DNA of 9,208 bases from assembly GCA_945882475.1 (NCBI GenBank), contig CAMCWJ010000093.1:1-9208 (forward strand). The letters are read 5' to 3'. The notes beneath the pieces were generated by a model. It had not been told where the DNA came from. It saw nothing but the letters and a program-made list of their open reading frames with translations, and did not search any database. Below are positions 1 through 5,511 of the stretch, piece after piece. Origin of the DNA: Bifidobacterium breve. Its GTDB lineage: Bacteria; Actinomycetota; Actinomycetes; Mycobacteriales; Mycobacteriaceae. Position 1 is the first letter of the stretch; each line of letters begins with the position of its first letter. Both the position numbers and the translations under genes were made by a program.

Positions 1-309
1 GACATCATCACCGACCTCGCCGCCGCCGTCAGCGGCGGAATCGGTCTGGCCGCCAGCGGCAACATCGACGCCACCGGAACCAATCCGTCGATGTTCGAAC
101 CGGTACACGGCAGCGCTCCCGACATCGCCGGCAAGGGCATCGCCGATCCGACCGCGGCGGTGATGAGCGTCGCACTGCTGCTGAACCATGTCGGCGAGAA
201 CGCCGCAGCCGCGCGGGTGGATGCGGCGGTCGCCGATCATCTGGCCACCCGCGGGGACGCGACGTTGTCGACCCGAGAGGTCGGGGACCGGATACTCGCG
301 CGGCTCTGA
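1..309 (+). CDS. leuB: 3-isopropylmalate dehydrogenase, C-terminal part (5' end outside window)
   Basis: LeuB catalyses NAD-dependent oxidative decarboxylation of 3-isopropylmalate in cytoplasmic leucine synthesis. Only the last 102 residues are visible, out of about 335 usual for actinobacterial LeuB. The frame is open from base 1 to a TGA at 307-309. The diagnostic stretch is MFEPVHGSAPDIAGKGIADP (visible residues 31-50), the conserved C-terminal nucleotide-binding segment of isocitrate/isopropylmalate dehydrogenases, followed by the helix beginning TAAVMSVALLL. Isocitrate or tartrate dehydrogenase is less likely, given this motif and the leuCD genes about 6 kb downstream on the same strand. 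The gene is not adjacent to leuCD, so any shared control must act through separate promoters. Its own promoter and any operator lie outside the window. Confidence 0.95.
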   Translation, partial: DIITDLAAAVSGGIGLAASGNIDATGTNPSMFEPVHGSAPDIAGKGIADPTAAVMSVALLLNHVGENAAAARVDAAVADHLATRGDATLSTREVGDRILARL

Positions 310-334
310 GCGGCCCCGCCGTCGCATCCTGGGC

Positions 335-340
335 TACTGT
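335..340 (+). promoter_or_regulatory. candidate -10 element (TACTGT) for the PE-PPE gene
   Basis: TACTGT at 335-340 fits the mycobacterial TANNNT -10 pattern and would start RNA near 347, giving a leader of about 30 bases with the ribosome binding site AGGGAG at 367-372. A competing -10 is GATAAT at 349-354, which would start RNA near 361. I cannot choose between them from sequence. No convincing -35 was seen. Confidence 0.35.
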
Positions 341-341
341 G

Positions 342-360
342 GTTCTCAGATAATTCTCAG
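342..360 (+). promoter_or_regulatory. TTCTCAG direct repeat, candidate response-regulator site
   Basis: TTCTCAG occurs exactly at 343-349 and again at 354-360, with a 4-base spacer and an 11-base period (one helical turn). Tandem heptamers with one-turn spacing are the classic binding layout of OmpR/PhoB-family response regulators. A 19-bp site of two 8-bp repeats with a 3-bp gap is described for mycobacterial MprA, and this stretch can be read that way; the match to MprA is from memory and is inference. The site overlaps the likely promoter and ends 17 bases before the start codon of the PE-PPE gene. Confidence 0.4.
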
Positions 361-377
361 CTAGCCAGGGAGTCGCC

Positions 378-2261
378 ATGCGCGCCAGCAGCCTGATCGG
401 TCGAGTCGGCGGGTTGGCCGTCGCACTCGGGGTGGGCGCGGCCGTATTCAGCGCCGCAGGGATGGCGTGGGCGGACGAGCCAGCGGTCAGTGGCGGCAAC
501 GCCTCGACGACGCAGAGTGCCCGGACCGGCCCGCAGGCGTCGGCGGTCGGTGATGCTCACCGCGGGGCGGGTTCGCCCCGCCGCGCCGGAGAACAGCAAC
601 CCCGTTCGGCGGCGGCGCGGCCTGAGCCCAAGGCCGCTGTGCGCAGATCAGCTGTGGTGGATGTGGTGCCGGCCCGGGTGTCGGCGGCGGTATCCGGTGC
701 GGTGACCGCAACTGCCGACACGCTCGGGGGCGCGTTGGCCGACAGCACGCCAATGGTTCCGGTCGAATCTCCGCTGGATCCGACGGTGCCGTTGTACACC
801 CGGCGCGCCGACGCGCCGGCCCAGGTTCCGTCGGTGGCGAGGGCAGCCGCGGTGCCGGCAGCCGCAGCGCAACCCGTCGGCTTGGTGATCGGTCCCAGCG
901 GGATACCCATTCCGTCGGAACGATACGTCGACACCGTGATGCAGTTCTACGTGATCCCCAACAGCCCGGCCGGCGTGACCTCCCAGGTGGTGTTCACACC
1001 CGAAGGGCTGTACCCGATCACCGGTGTCAAGAGCCTGCCCCTGAACACCTCGGTGGACCAGGGACTGACGATCCTGTCGGACACCCTGGCGCTGGTGACC
1101 GCGCAGACCCCGACAACGGTCTTCGGCTACTCCCAGAGCGCGATCATCGGGTCGCTGCTGCAGGCGGGATTCGTGCCCCCGCTGTCGAAGTACCCCCCGC
1201 CGACCATTCCGGCCGGGTTGGACGACTCGATCAGTTTCGTCTTCGTCGGCAATGAGATGAACCCCAACGGTGGATTGCTCTCCCGGTTCCCCGGATTCGC
1301 CATGCCGAGTGTGGGTCTCGAGTTCTACGGTGCGACGCCGGAAAACGCCTATCCCACAACCAACTACGCGTTGGAATACGATGGTTTCGCCGACTTCCCG
1401 CGGTACCCACTCAATGTCTTGTCGGTGTTGAATGCCGGGCTGGGCATCGTGTTCGTCCACACCAAGTACGCCGACGACGAGTACCTCACCCCGACGGACG
1501 TCACGCCGGTCTCGCTGGGTGGCACCGCCATCGAATTGCCGACGACATCACCCACCCAGCGCTACTTCTTCATGCCTACCGAGAACCTGCCGTTGCTGCA
1601 GCCACTGCGCGGGGTTCCGTTGATCGGCAACCCCCTGGCGGACCTTATCCAGCCCGCCCTGAAGGTGATCGTGGACCTGGGCTACGGGGATCCCGCGCAC
1701 GGGTTCTCCTCCGGGATCCAGCCCGATGCGAACGTGCTGACCCCGTTCGGATTGTTCCCGGATGTCAGTCCCGCTGAGGTTCTGGGAGATTTCGCTGCGG
1801 GCGTCGCGCAGGGCGTCAACGATTTTGTCGCAGCCTTTGGCCCGAATGGCTCAGTGGCACAGGAGATTGGCTTAGTGGCACAGGCGATCTCGAACTTCTC
1901 ATGGCCGGCGCTGCCAACCTTTGCGTTGCCGACCATCGACGGGTTGATCACCGCCGCGCAGAACCTGATCACCACGGTGGCCAACCGGATCTCCGGCGCC
2001 GCCGCGGCGGCCTACGCGGCACTGCTTCCGACGGCCGACATCGTCAACGCGATCGTCACGGTCCTGCCCGCCTACGCCATCACTCTTTTCCTGGACGGAA
2101 TCCAGCAGGTGATCTCAGGGGACGTGATCGGTGGACTGGTCAATGCGATCGGCCTGCCCATCGCCGCGGCCGTGGGACTGCTCACGACGGCGGCCCTGGT
2201 TGAAGGACTTGTTCTGGGCCAGGCAGTCGACGGAATCGTCGCAGCCCTCACCGGGACGTAG
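378..2261 (+). CDS. exported PE-PPE-domain serine hydrolase (no PE or PPE N-terminal domain)
   Basis: The 627-residue protein starts at an ATG preceded by AGGGAG (367-372, five-base spacer). Residues 1-32 form a Sec signal peptide: basic start, hydrophobic core and an AWA cleavage site before Asp33. Residues 33-168 are an Ala/Pro/Arg-rich low-complexity linker. Residues from about 169 to 395 match the PE-PPE domain (alpha/beta-hydrolase fold): the nucleophile elbow GYSQS places Ser252, and Asp335 or Asp339 in EYDGFADFP and His361 in VHTKY are the likely triad partners. NPNGGLLSRFPG is also typical of the family. The last 230 residues are Ala/Gly/Leu/Ile-rich and amphipathic, ending in a hydrophobic stretch (about 591-613) that could insert in or lie on a membrane. 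Family members act as esterases or lipases on acyl substrates; the substrate here is unknown. From memory, M. tuberculosis has a transporter gene (Rv2994) at this position, so this gene is a lineage-specific replacement or insertion. Confidence 0.88.
   Translation: MRASSLIGRVGGLAVALGVGAAVFSAAGMAWADEPAVSGGNASTTQSARTGPQASAVGDAHRGAGSPRRAGEQQPRSAAARPEPKAAVRRSAVVDVVPARVSAAVSGAVTATADTLGGALADSTPMVPVESPLDPTVPLYTRRADAPAQVPSVARAAAVPAAAAQPVGLVIGPSGIPIPSERYVDTVMQFYVIPNSPAGVTSQVVFTPEGLYPITGVKSLPLNTSVDQGLTILSDTLALVTAQTPTTVFGYSQSAIIGSLLQAGFVPPLSKYPPPTIPAGLDDSISFVFVGNEMNPNGGLLSRFPGFAMPSVGLEFYGATPENAYPTTNYALEYDGFADFPRYPLNVLSVLNAGLGIVFVHTKYADDEYLTPTDVTPVSLGGTAIELPTTSPTQRYFFMPTENLPLLQPLRGVPLIGNPLADLIQPALKVIVDLGYGDPAHGFSSGIQPDANVLTPFGLFPDVSPAEVLGDFAAGVAQGVNDFVAAFGPNGSVAQEIGLVAQAISNFSWPALPTFALPTIDGLITAAQNLITTVANRISGAAAAAYAALLPTADIVNAIVTVLPAYAITLFLDGIQQVISGDVIGGLVNAIGLPIAAAVGLLTTAALVEGLVLGQAVDGIVAALTGT
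1848..1888 (+). repeat. 21-bp tandem duplication inside the PE-PPE gene
   Basis: Two copies beginning GGCTCAGTGGCACAGG (1848) and GGCTTAGTGGCACAGG (1869) agree at 18 of 20 positions and are offset by 21 bases. The frame is kept and gives the seven-residue repeat GSVAQEI / GLVAQAI in the C-terminal amphipathic region. It looks like a fairly recent in-frame slippage event. Confidence 0.7.
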
Positions 2262-2283
2262 AACGGGTGATGGCCGGTAGGCC

Positions 2284-2296
2284 GGGGACGATCCCC
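2284..2296 (+). terminator. GC hairpin between PE-PPE gene and FAH-family gene
   Basis: GGGGA (2284-2288) and TCCCC (2292-2296) form a five-pair stem with a CGA loop, 22 bases after the PE-PPE stop. The downstream run is TAGGCTGTTT rather than a true U-tract, so it would be a weak terminator at best. The hairpin ends exactly where the candidate -10 of the next gene begins. Confidence 0.3.
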
Positions 2297-2302
2297 TAGG
2301 CT
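2297..2302 (+). promoter_or_regulatory. candidate -10 (TAGGCT) for a leaderless FAH-family/gltX transcript
   Basis: TAGGCT fits TANNNT and is followed by exactly seven bases before the A of the ATG at 2310. That is the geometry of leaderless mycobacterial genes, in which RNA starts at the first base of the start codon. No convincing Shine-Dalgarno sequence lies upstream of 2310, which agrees. Confidence 0.5.
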
Positions 2303-2309
2303 GTTTCGA

Positions 2310-3092
2310 ATGCGCCTCGGACGTGTCGCGAGCCCCGACGGGGTCGCCTTCGTCAGCATCGAGGGCAACGCGGATGCCGAGGTAGCCCGGGAGATCGCCG
2401 AGCACCCCTTCGGCACACCTACCTTCACCGGCCGGGCCTGGCCACTGGCCGACGTGCGACTGCTCGCGCCCATCCTGGCCAGCAAGGTGGTCTGCATGGG
2501 CAAGAACTACCTCGAGCACGTCATCGAGATGGGGGGCGACACTGCCCCGGAGGATCCGATCATTTTCCTCAAACCCAACACCGCGATCATCGGACCCGGG
2601 GTCGCTATCCAACTGCCTGCCAACGCCTCGCCGGTGCATCACGAGGGCGAACTGGCGGTGGTGATCGGCCGGCCGTGCAAGGACGTGCCGGCCGCCCGCG
2701 CGGCGGAGAACATCCTCGGGTACACGATTGCCAACGACGTCTCGGCCCGTGATCAGCAGCAGGCCGATGGACAGTGGATGCGCGCCAAGGGCCATGACAC
2801 CTTCTGTCCGGTGGGGCCGTGGATCGTCACCGATCTGGACCCGTCGGATCTTGCGATCCGCACTGAGGTCAACGGGGTGCTGCGGCAGGACAGTCGCACG
2901 TCGCTGTTGATCCACGACATCGGTGCCATCATCGAGTGGGCGTCGGCGGTGATGACCCTGTTGCCCGGCGACCTGATCCTGACCGGAACACCCGCCGGCG
3001 TCGGGCCGATCGAAGACGGCGACACCGTCAGCATCACCATCGAGGGCATCGGAACACTGACCAACCCCGTGGTCCGGAAAGGCGTGCGATGA
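2310..3092 (+). CDS. fumarylacetoacetate hydrolase (FAH) family protein
   Basis: The 260-residue cytoplasmic protein has the FAH C-terminal catalytic fold, found in 2-hydroxyhepta-2,4-diene-1,7-dioate isomerases, acylpyruvate hydrolases and oxaloacetate decarboxylases; its exact substrate cannot be read from sequence. Residues 1-65 are the small N-terminal segment. Landmarks are GKNYLEHVIEMG, FLKPNTAI, the metal ligands Glu112 and Glu114 in HHEGEL and Asp143 in NDVSARD, then GHDTFCPVGPWIV and the C-terminal signature GDLILTGTPAGVGPIEDGD. All expected metal ligands are present, so it should be active. Start choice: ATG 2310 gives the expected N-terminus MRLGR and lies seven bases after a TANNNT element, suggesting leaderless translation. 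Its stop overlaps the gltX start (ATGA at 3089-3092), so the two genes are co-transcribed and probably translationally coupled. It corresponds to Rv2993c of M. tuberculosis from memory. Confidence 0.9.
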   Translation: MRLGRVASPDGVAFVSIEGNADAEVAREIAEHPFGTPTFTGRAWPLADVRLLAPILASKVVCMGKNYLEHVIEMGGDTAPEDPIIFLKPNTAIIGPGVAIQLPANASPVHHEGELAVVIGRPCKDVPAARAAENILGYTIANDVSARDQQQADGQWMRAKGHDTFCPVGPWIVTDLDPSDLAIRTEVNGVLRQDSRTSLLIHDIGAIIEWASAVMTLLPGDLILTGTPAGVGPIEDGDTVSITIEGIGTLTNPVVRKGVR

Positions 3093-4561
3093 CCTCGCCC
3101 GTGACAGCGCCGGTTCGGGTGCGGTTCTGTCCGTCGCCGACCGGCACCCCGCACGTCGGCCTGGTCCGAACGGCGTTGTTCAACTGGGCATACGCCCGGC
3201 ACACCGGCGGGACCTTCGTATTCCGCATCGAGGACACCGACGCGGCGCGGGACTCCGAGGAGAGCTACGCCGCGATCCTCGACGCGCTGCGTTGGCTGGG
3301 GTTGGACTGGGACGAGGGCCCCGAAGTCGGCGGGCCGCACGAACCGTATCGGCAGTCCCAGCGCGGCGATCTCTACCGCGACGTGGTCGCTCGACTGGTG
3401 GAGTCCGGCGATGCCTACCCGGCCTACTCGACACCCGAGGAGGTCGAGGCTCGTCATCTCGCCGCCGGGCGTAACCCGAAGATGGGGTACGACAATTACG
3501 ACCGCGACCTCACCGAAGCGCAACGCGCCGACTACCTCGCGGCCGGCCGCCAGCCCGTGCTGCGCCTGCGGATGCCCGATGACGACATCCGCTGGGGTGA
3601 CCTGGTTCGCGGCGAGACGACGTTCGCCGCCGGCACCGTGCCGGATTTCGCGTTGACCCGTGCCTCCGGCGAGCCGCTGTACACCTTGGTCAACCCGGTC
3701 GACGACGCGCTGATGAAGATCACCCATGTGCTGCGCGGTGAGGATCTGATGCCGTCGACACCCCGGCAGATCGCCCTGCACCGCGCCCTGATTCGAATCG
3801 GTGTCGGCGAGTTCATCCCCGAATATGCCCACCTGCCAACGGTTCTGGGGGAGGGCACCAAGAAGCTGTCCAAGCGCGATCCGCAGTCGAACCTGTTCCT
3901 GCACCGCGACCGCGGCTTTCTGCCCGAGGGTCTGCTGAACTACCTGGCGCTGCTGGGCTGGGGGATCGCCGACGATCATGACATCTTCAGCCTGGAGGAG
4001 ATGGTGGGAGCCTTCGACGTCGTCGACGTCAACTCCAACCCGGCCCGCTTCGATCAGAAGAAGGCCGACGCCATCAACGCCGAACACATCCGTCGGCTGG
4101 AGGCGGGCGAGTTCGCCCGGCGGTTGGGCGCCTACTTCGCTGAGCACGGGCACGACACCGGCCTCGACGAGTCCGCATTCGCGACGGCGGCCGAGCTGGT
4201 GCAGACCCGCATCGTCGTGCTGTCGGACGCGTGGGATCTGTTGAAGTTCTTCGACGAGGACTCCTACGCGATCGATCCCGCGGCGGCGGCCAAGGAACTC
4301 GGCGCGGATGCGGCCGGCGTGCTCGACTCGGCATGTGCGGCACTCGACGGCGTGACGCCATGGACGGCGGCCGGCATCGAAGAGGCACTCAAGGCCGCAC
4401 TGATCGACGGGTTGGGCCTCAAGCCGCGCAAGGCGTTCGGTCCGATCCGCGTCGCGGTGACCGGGTCAACCATCAGCCCGCCGTTGTACGAGTCACTGGA
4501 ACTGCTGGGCCGCGAGCGCAGCCTGAGTCGGCTGCGCGCGGCCCGTGACGGGGCGCAATGA
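3089..4561 (+). CDS. gltX: glutamyl-tRNA synthetase
   Basis: GltX attaches glutamate to tRNA-Glu. In bacteria without GlnRS, such as mycobacteria, it also mischarges tRNA-Gln, and GatCAB then amidates the product. The 490-residue length equals that of mycobacterial GltX. The class I synthetase signatures are intact: PSPTGTPHVG at residues 15-24 (HIGH motif) and KLSKR at 259-263 (KMSKS motif), with FRIEDTD just after the first Rossmann strand and the editing-free catalytic core between. The C-terminal third from about residue 330 is the helical anticodon-binding region. The frame is open further upstream (to 2936), but that part overlaps the FAH-family gene. ATG 3089 gives the expected N-terminus, leaving only the four-base ATGA overlap. 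Both of its expected tRNA substrates are encoded directly downstream on the same strand. Confidence 0.97.
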   Translation: MTSPVTAPVRVRFCPSPTGTPHVGLVRTALFNWAYARHTGGTFVFRIEDTDAARDSEESYAAILDALRWLGLDWDEGPEVGGPHEPYRQSQRGDLYRDVVARLVESGDAYPAYSTPEEVEARHLAAGRNPKMGYDNYDRDLTEAQRADYLAAGRQPVLRLRMPDDDIRWGDLVRGETTFAAGTVPDFALTRASGEPLYTLVNPVDDALMKITHVLRGEDLMPSTPRQIALHRALIRIGVGEFIPEYAHLPTVLGEGTKKLSKRDPQSNLFLHRDRGFLPEGLLNYLALLGWGIADDHDIFSLEEMVGAFDVVDVNSNPARFDQKKADAINAEHIRRLEAGEFARRLGAYFAEHGHDTGLDESAFATAAELVQTRIVVLSDAWDLLKFFDEDSYAIDPAAAAKELGADAAGVLDSACAALDGVTPWTAAGIEEALKAALIDGLGLKPRKAFGPIRVAVTGSTISPPLYESLELLGRERSLSRLRAARDGAQ

Positions 4562-4631
4562 GAATCTTTGATAGTGTGCTCGTCGGCCCGTAACAGTGCG
4601 CAATCGTTGACCACCACCTGAGCCGGGATCG

Positions 4632-4661
4632 GTGAAAAGCGAACTGAGCAGCAGTTATAGG
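4632..4661 (+). promoter_or_regulatory. weak candidate promoter before tRNA-Gln
   Basis: GTGAAA (4632-4637) and TATAGG (4656-4661) are 18 bases apart and end seven bases before the first base of the tRNA. Both hexamers match consensus at only four positions. Read-through from gltX, or a start at GATAGT (4570-4575) just after the gltX stop, is equally possible. Confidence 0.2.
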
Positions 4662-4668
4662 CAGTAAT

Positions 4669-4740
4669 TGGGGTATGGTGTAATTGGCAACACAGCTGTT
4701 TCTGGTACAGCCATTCTAGGTTCGAGTCCTGGTACCCCAG
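4669..4740 (+). tRNA. tRNA-Gln (anticodon CUG)
   Basis: This is a complete 72-base cloverleaf. The acceptor TGGGGTA (4669-4675) pairs with TACCCCA (4733-4739), with discriminator G4740. The D stem is GTGT/ACAC (4678-4681/4690-4693). The anticodon stem is GCTGT/ACAGC (4695-4699/4707-4711), with a seven-base loop TTCTGGT and anticodon CTG at 4702-4704. The T stem is CTAGG/CCTGG (one G-U pair) around TTCGAGT. It reads CAG codons. The 3' CCA is not encoded and must be added afterwards. The U1-A72 end of the acceptor is typical of tRNA-Gln. Confidence 0.96.
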
Positions 4741-4750
4741 CAATTATGAC

Positions 4751-4760
4751 GGCAATTGCC
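4751..4760. repeat. 10-bp palindrome GGCAATTGCC between the two tRNA genes
   Basis: This is a perfect self-complementary decamer ten bases after the tRNA-Gln end. It could be a processing or binding site, or chance. The remainder of the 74-base spacer shows nothing I can name. Confidence 0.3.
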
Positions 4761-4814
4761 GCTGAGATATGCTTGCTCACCGGCGCGCCTCACAGCACTG
4801 TCGAAGATGTTCTA

Positions 4815-4887
4815 GCCCCCGTCGTCTAGCGGCCTAGGACGCCGCCCTCTCACGGCGGTAGCGTGGGTTCGAATCCCATCGGGGGTA
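4815..4887 (+). tRNA. tRNA-Glu (anticodon CUC)
   Basis: This is a complete 73-base cloverleaf. The acceptor GCCCCCG (4815-4821) pairs with CGGGGGT (4880-4886), including a G1-U72 pair, with discriminator A4887. The anticodon stem CCGCC/GGCGG (4842-4846/4854-4858) encloses loop CTCTCAC with anticodon CTC at 4849-4851. The T loop is TTCGAAT on stem GTGGG/CCCAT, which holds one G-U pair. It reads GAG codons. CCA is not encoded. Confidence 0.97.
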
Positions 4888-4906
4888 CTTTTCTGGCTTT
4901 CCGCGT

Positions 4907-4919
4907 CAGCGTTGCGCTG
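4907..4919. terminator. short hairpin between tRNA-Glu and the convergent minus-strand gene
   Basis: CAGCG-TTG-CGCTG is a five-pair stem with a three-base loop, directly abutting the stop codon of the convergent gene at 4921. There is no U-tract on either strand; the T-rich stretch TACTTTTCTGGCTTT (4886-4900) precedes it. It may help end transcription from both sides, but the evidence is weak. Confidence 0.25.
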
Positions 4920-4920
4920 T

Positions 4921-5418
4921 CTACTGCTCGGGCGCTGTCGAACCGGCCAGAGGCATCGCAGGCAATCCCAACTGGCGGTGATCCCAGGACCGGACCCGAT
5001 CGGTGACGACGCGCACCGCGACGCGCTTGTTCATCATCATGTCGACGGCGGGTCTGAGGTCCTCGGTGTAGGGGCCGTTATAGCGCTCCCACACGCTGAC
5101 ACCGACTCTGAAGATGGTGTCGGGATCGTCGAGGATCTCCGCCACGCCCTCGAACGACACCCCGCGCAGACTGTCGTAGGTCATGCCGTCCTCGATGAGG
5201 AAGCTCACCCGCGGATTGCGACGCAGGTTCACCACCTTCTGCGACTTGACCTTGGTCTCGACCCAGATCTCCCCGTCGAGGACGGCGTACCACATCGCCA
5301 CCAGGTGCGGCTGGCCGCCTGCGCCGATGGTCGCCATCGTGCCGGTGCGACTGCGCGCAACGAATTCGGTGATCTCCTCGTCGGTCATGACGATCTGGTT
5401 GCGTTGCTTGCTTCCCAT
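4921..5418 (-). CDS. PPOX-class split-barrel protein, probable F420-dependent (FDOR-B type)
   Basis: The 165-residue cytoplasmic protein belongs to the pyridoxamine-phosphate-oxidase-like flavin/deazaflavin split-barrel family and closely resembles Rv2991 of M. tuberculosis from memory. Visible family features are RTGTMATIGAGGQPHLVAMWY (residues 24-44, the first barrel strands), the strand GEIWVETKVKSQKVVNL, RRNPRVSFLIEDG (66-78) and the closing SWDHRQLGLP. Such proteins use F420 or flavin to reduce small molecules; the substrate is not known. I chose ATG at 5416-5418 because it gives the family N-terminus MGSKQR. A GTG at 5455-5457 would add 13 residues but has no ribosome binding site and no family support. 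The gene points opposite to gltX and the tRNAs and follows the IclR-type gene on the same strand after 93 bases. Confidence 0.85.
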   Translation of the reverse strand: MGSKQRNQIVMTDEEITEFVARSRTGTMATIGAGGQPHLVAMWYAVLDGEIWVETKVKSQKVVNLRRNPRVSFLIEDGMTYDSLRGVSFEGVAEILDDPDTIFRVGVSVWERYNGPYTEDLRPAVDMMMNKRVAVRVVTDRVRSWDHRQLGLPAMPLAGSTAPEQ

Positions 5419-5443
5419 GAACGTCAGTGTCTCAGGGGGCCCG

Positions 5444-5449
5444 ACGGTA
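5444..5449 (-). promoter_or_regulatory. candidate -10 (TACCGT) for the PPOX-family gene
   Basis: On the minus strand TACCGT fits TANNNT and would start RNA about 5436, leaving a leader of roughly 18 bases before the ATG at 5418. The same hexamer appears as the candidate -10 of hupB. The right arm of the inverted repeat at 5459-5500 would then lie over or near the -35 region. Confidence 0.35.
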
Positions 5450-5458
5450 ATCGACACT

Positions 5459-5500
5459 GCGTCCAGATCACGGTTCGGCTGTGAAGGACGATCTGGACGC
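5459..5500. repeat. perfect 11-bp inverted repeat between IclR-type and PPOX-family genes
   Basis: GCGTCCAGATC (5459-5469) and GATCTGGACGC (5490-5500) are exact inverse complements separated by 20 bases. The repeat lies 11 bases past the stop codon of the IclR-type gene on the minus strand and just upstream of the candidate promoter of the PPOX-family gene. It could be a U-tract-less terminator for the regulator, an operator for the following gene, or both. Confidence 0.6.
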
Positions 5501-5511
5501 CGACTCGATGG

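Noticed and set aside
648..1460. 270-codon minus-strand open frame opposite the PE-PPE gene
   Set aside because: It is antisense to a gene with clear signal peptide and hydrolase motifs; the translation is Arg/His/Gly-rich and unrecognisable.
2936..3088. Upstream extension of the gltX frame by 51 codons
   Set aside because: It lies wholly inside the FAH-family gene and encodes Arg-rich out-of-frame sequence; the ATG at 3089 gives the normal GltX N-terminus and length.
2753..4153. 466-codon minus-strand open frame opposite the FAH-family gene and gltX
   Set aside because: It spans two well-recognised plus-strand genes, has no plausible start signal and its composition is typical of antisense shadows.
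4568..4579. ATAGTG core after gltX as a fourth LtbR-type box
   Set aside because: It matches only about 8 of 12 positions and has no leucine-related gene nearby; chance is sufficient.
5419..5457. GTG start adding 13 residues to the PPOX-family protein
   Set aside because: It has no ribosome binding site and no family support; the ATG at 5418 gives the expected N-terminus.
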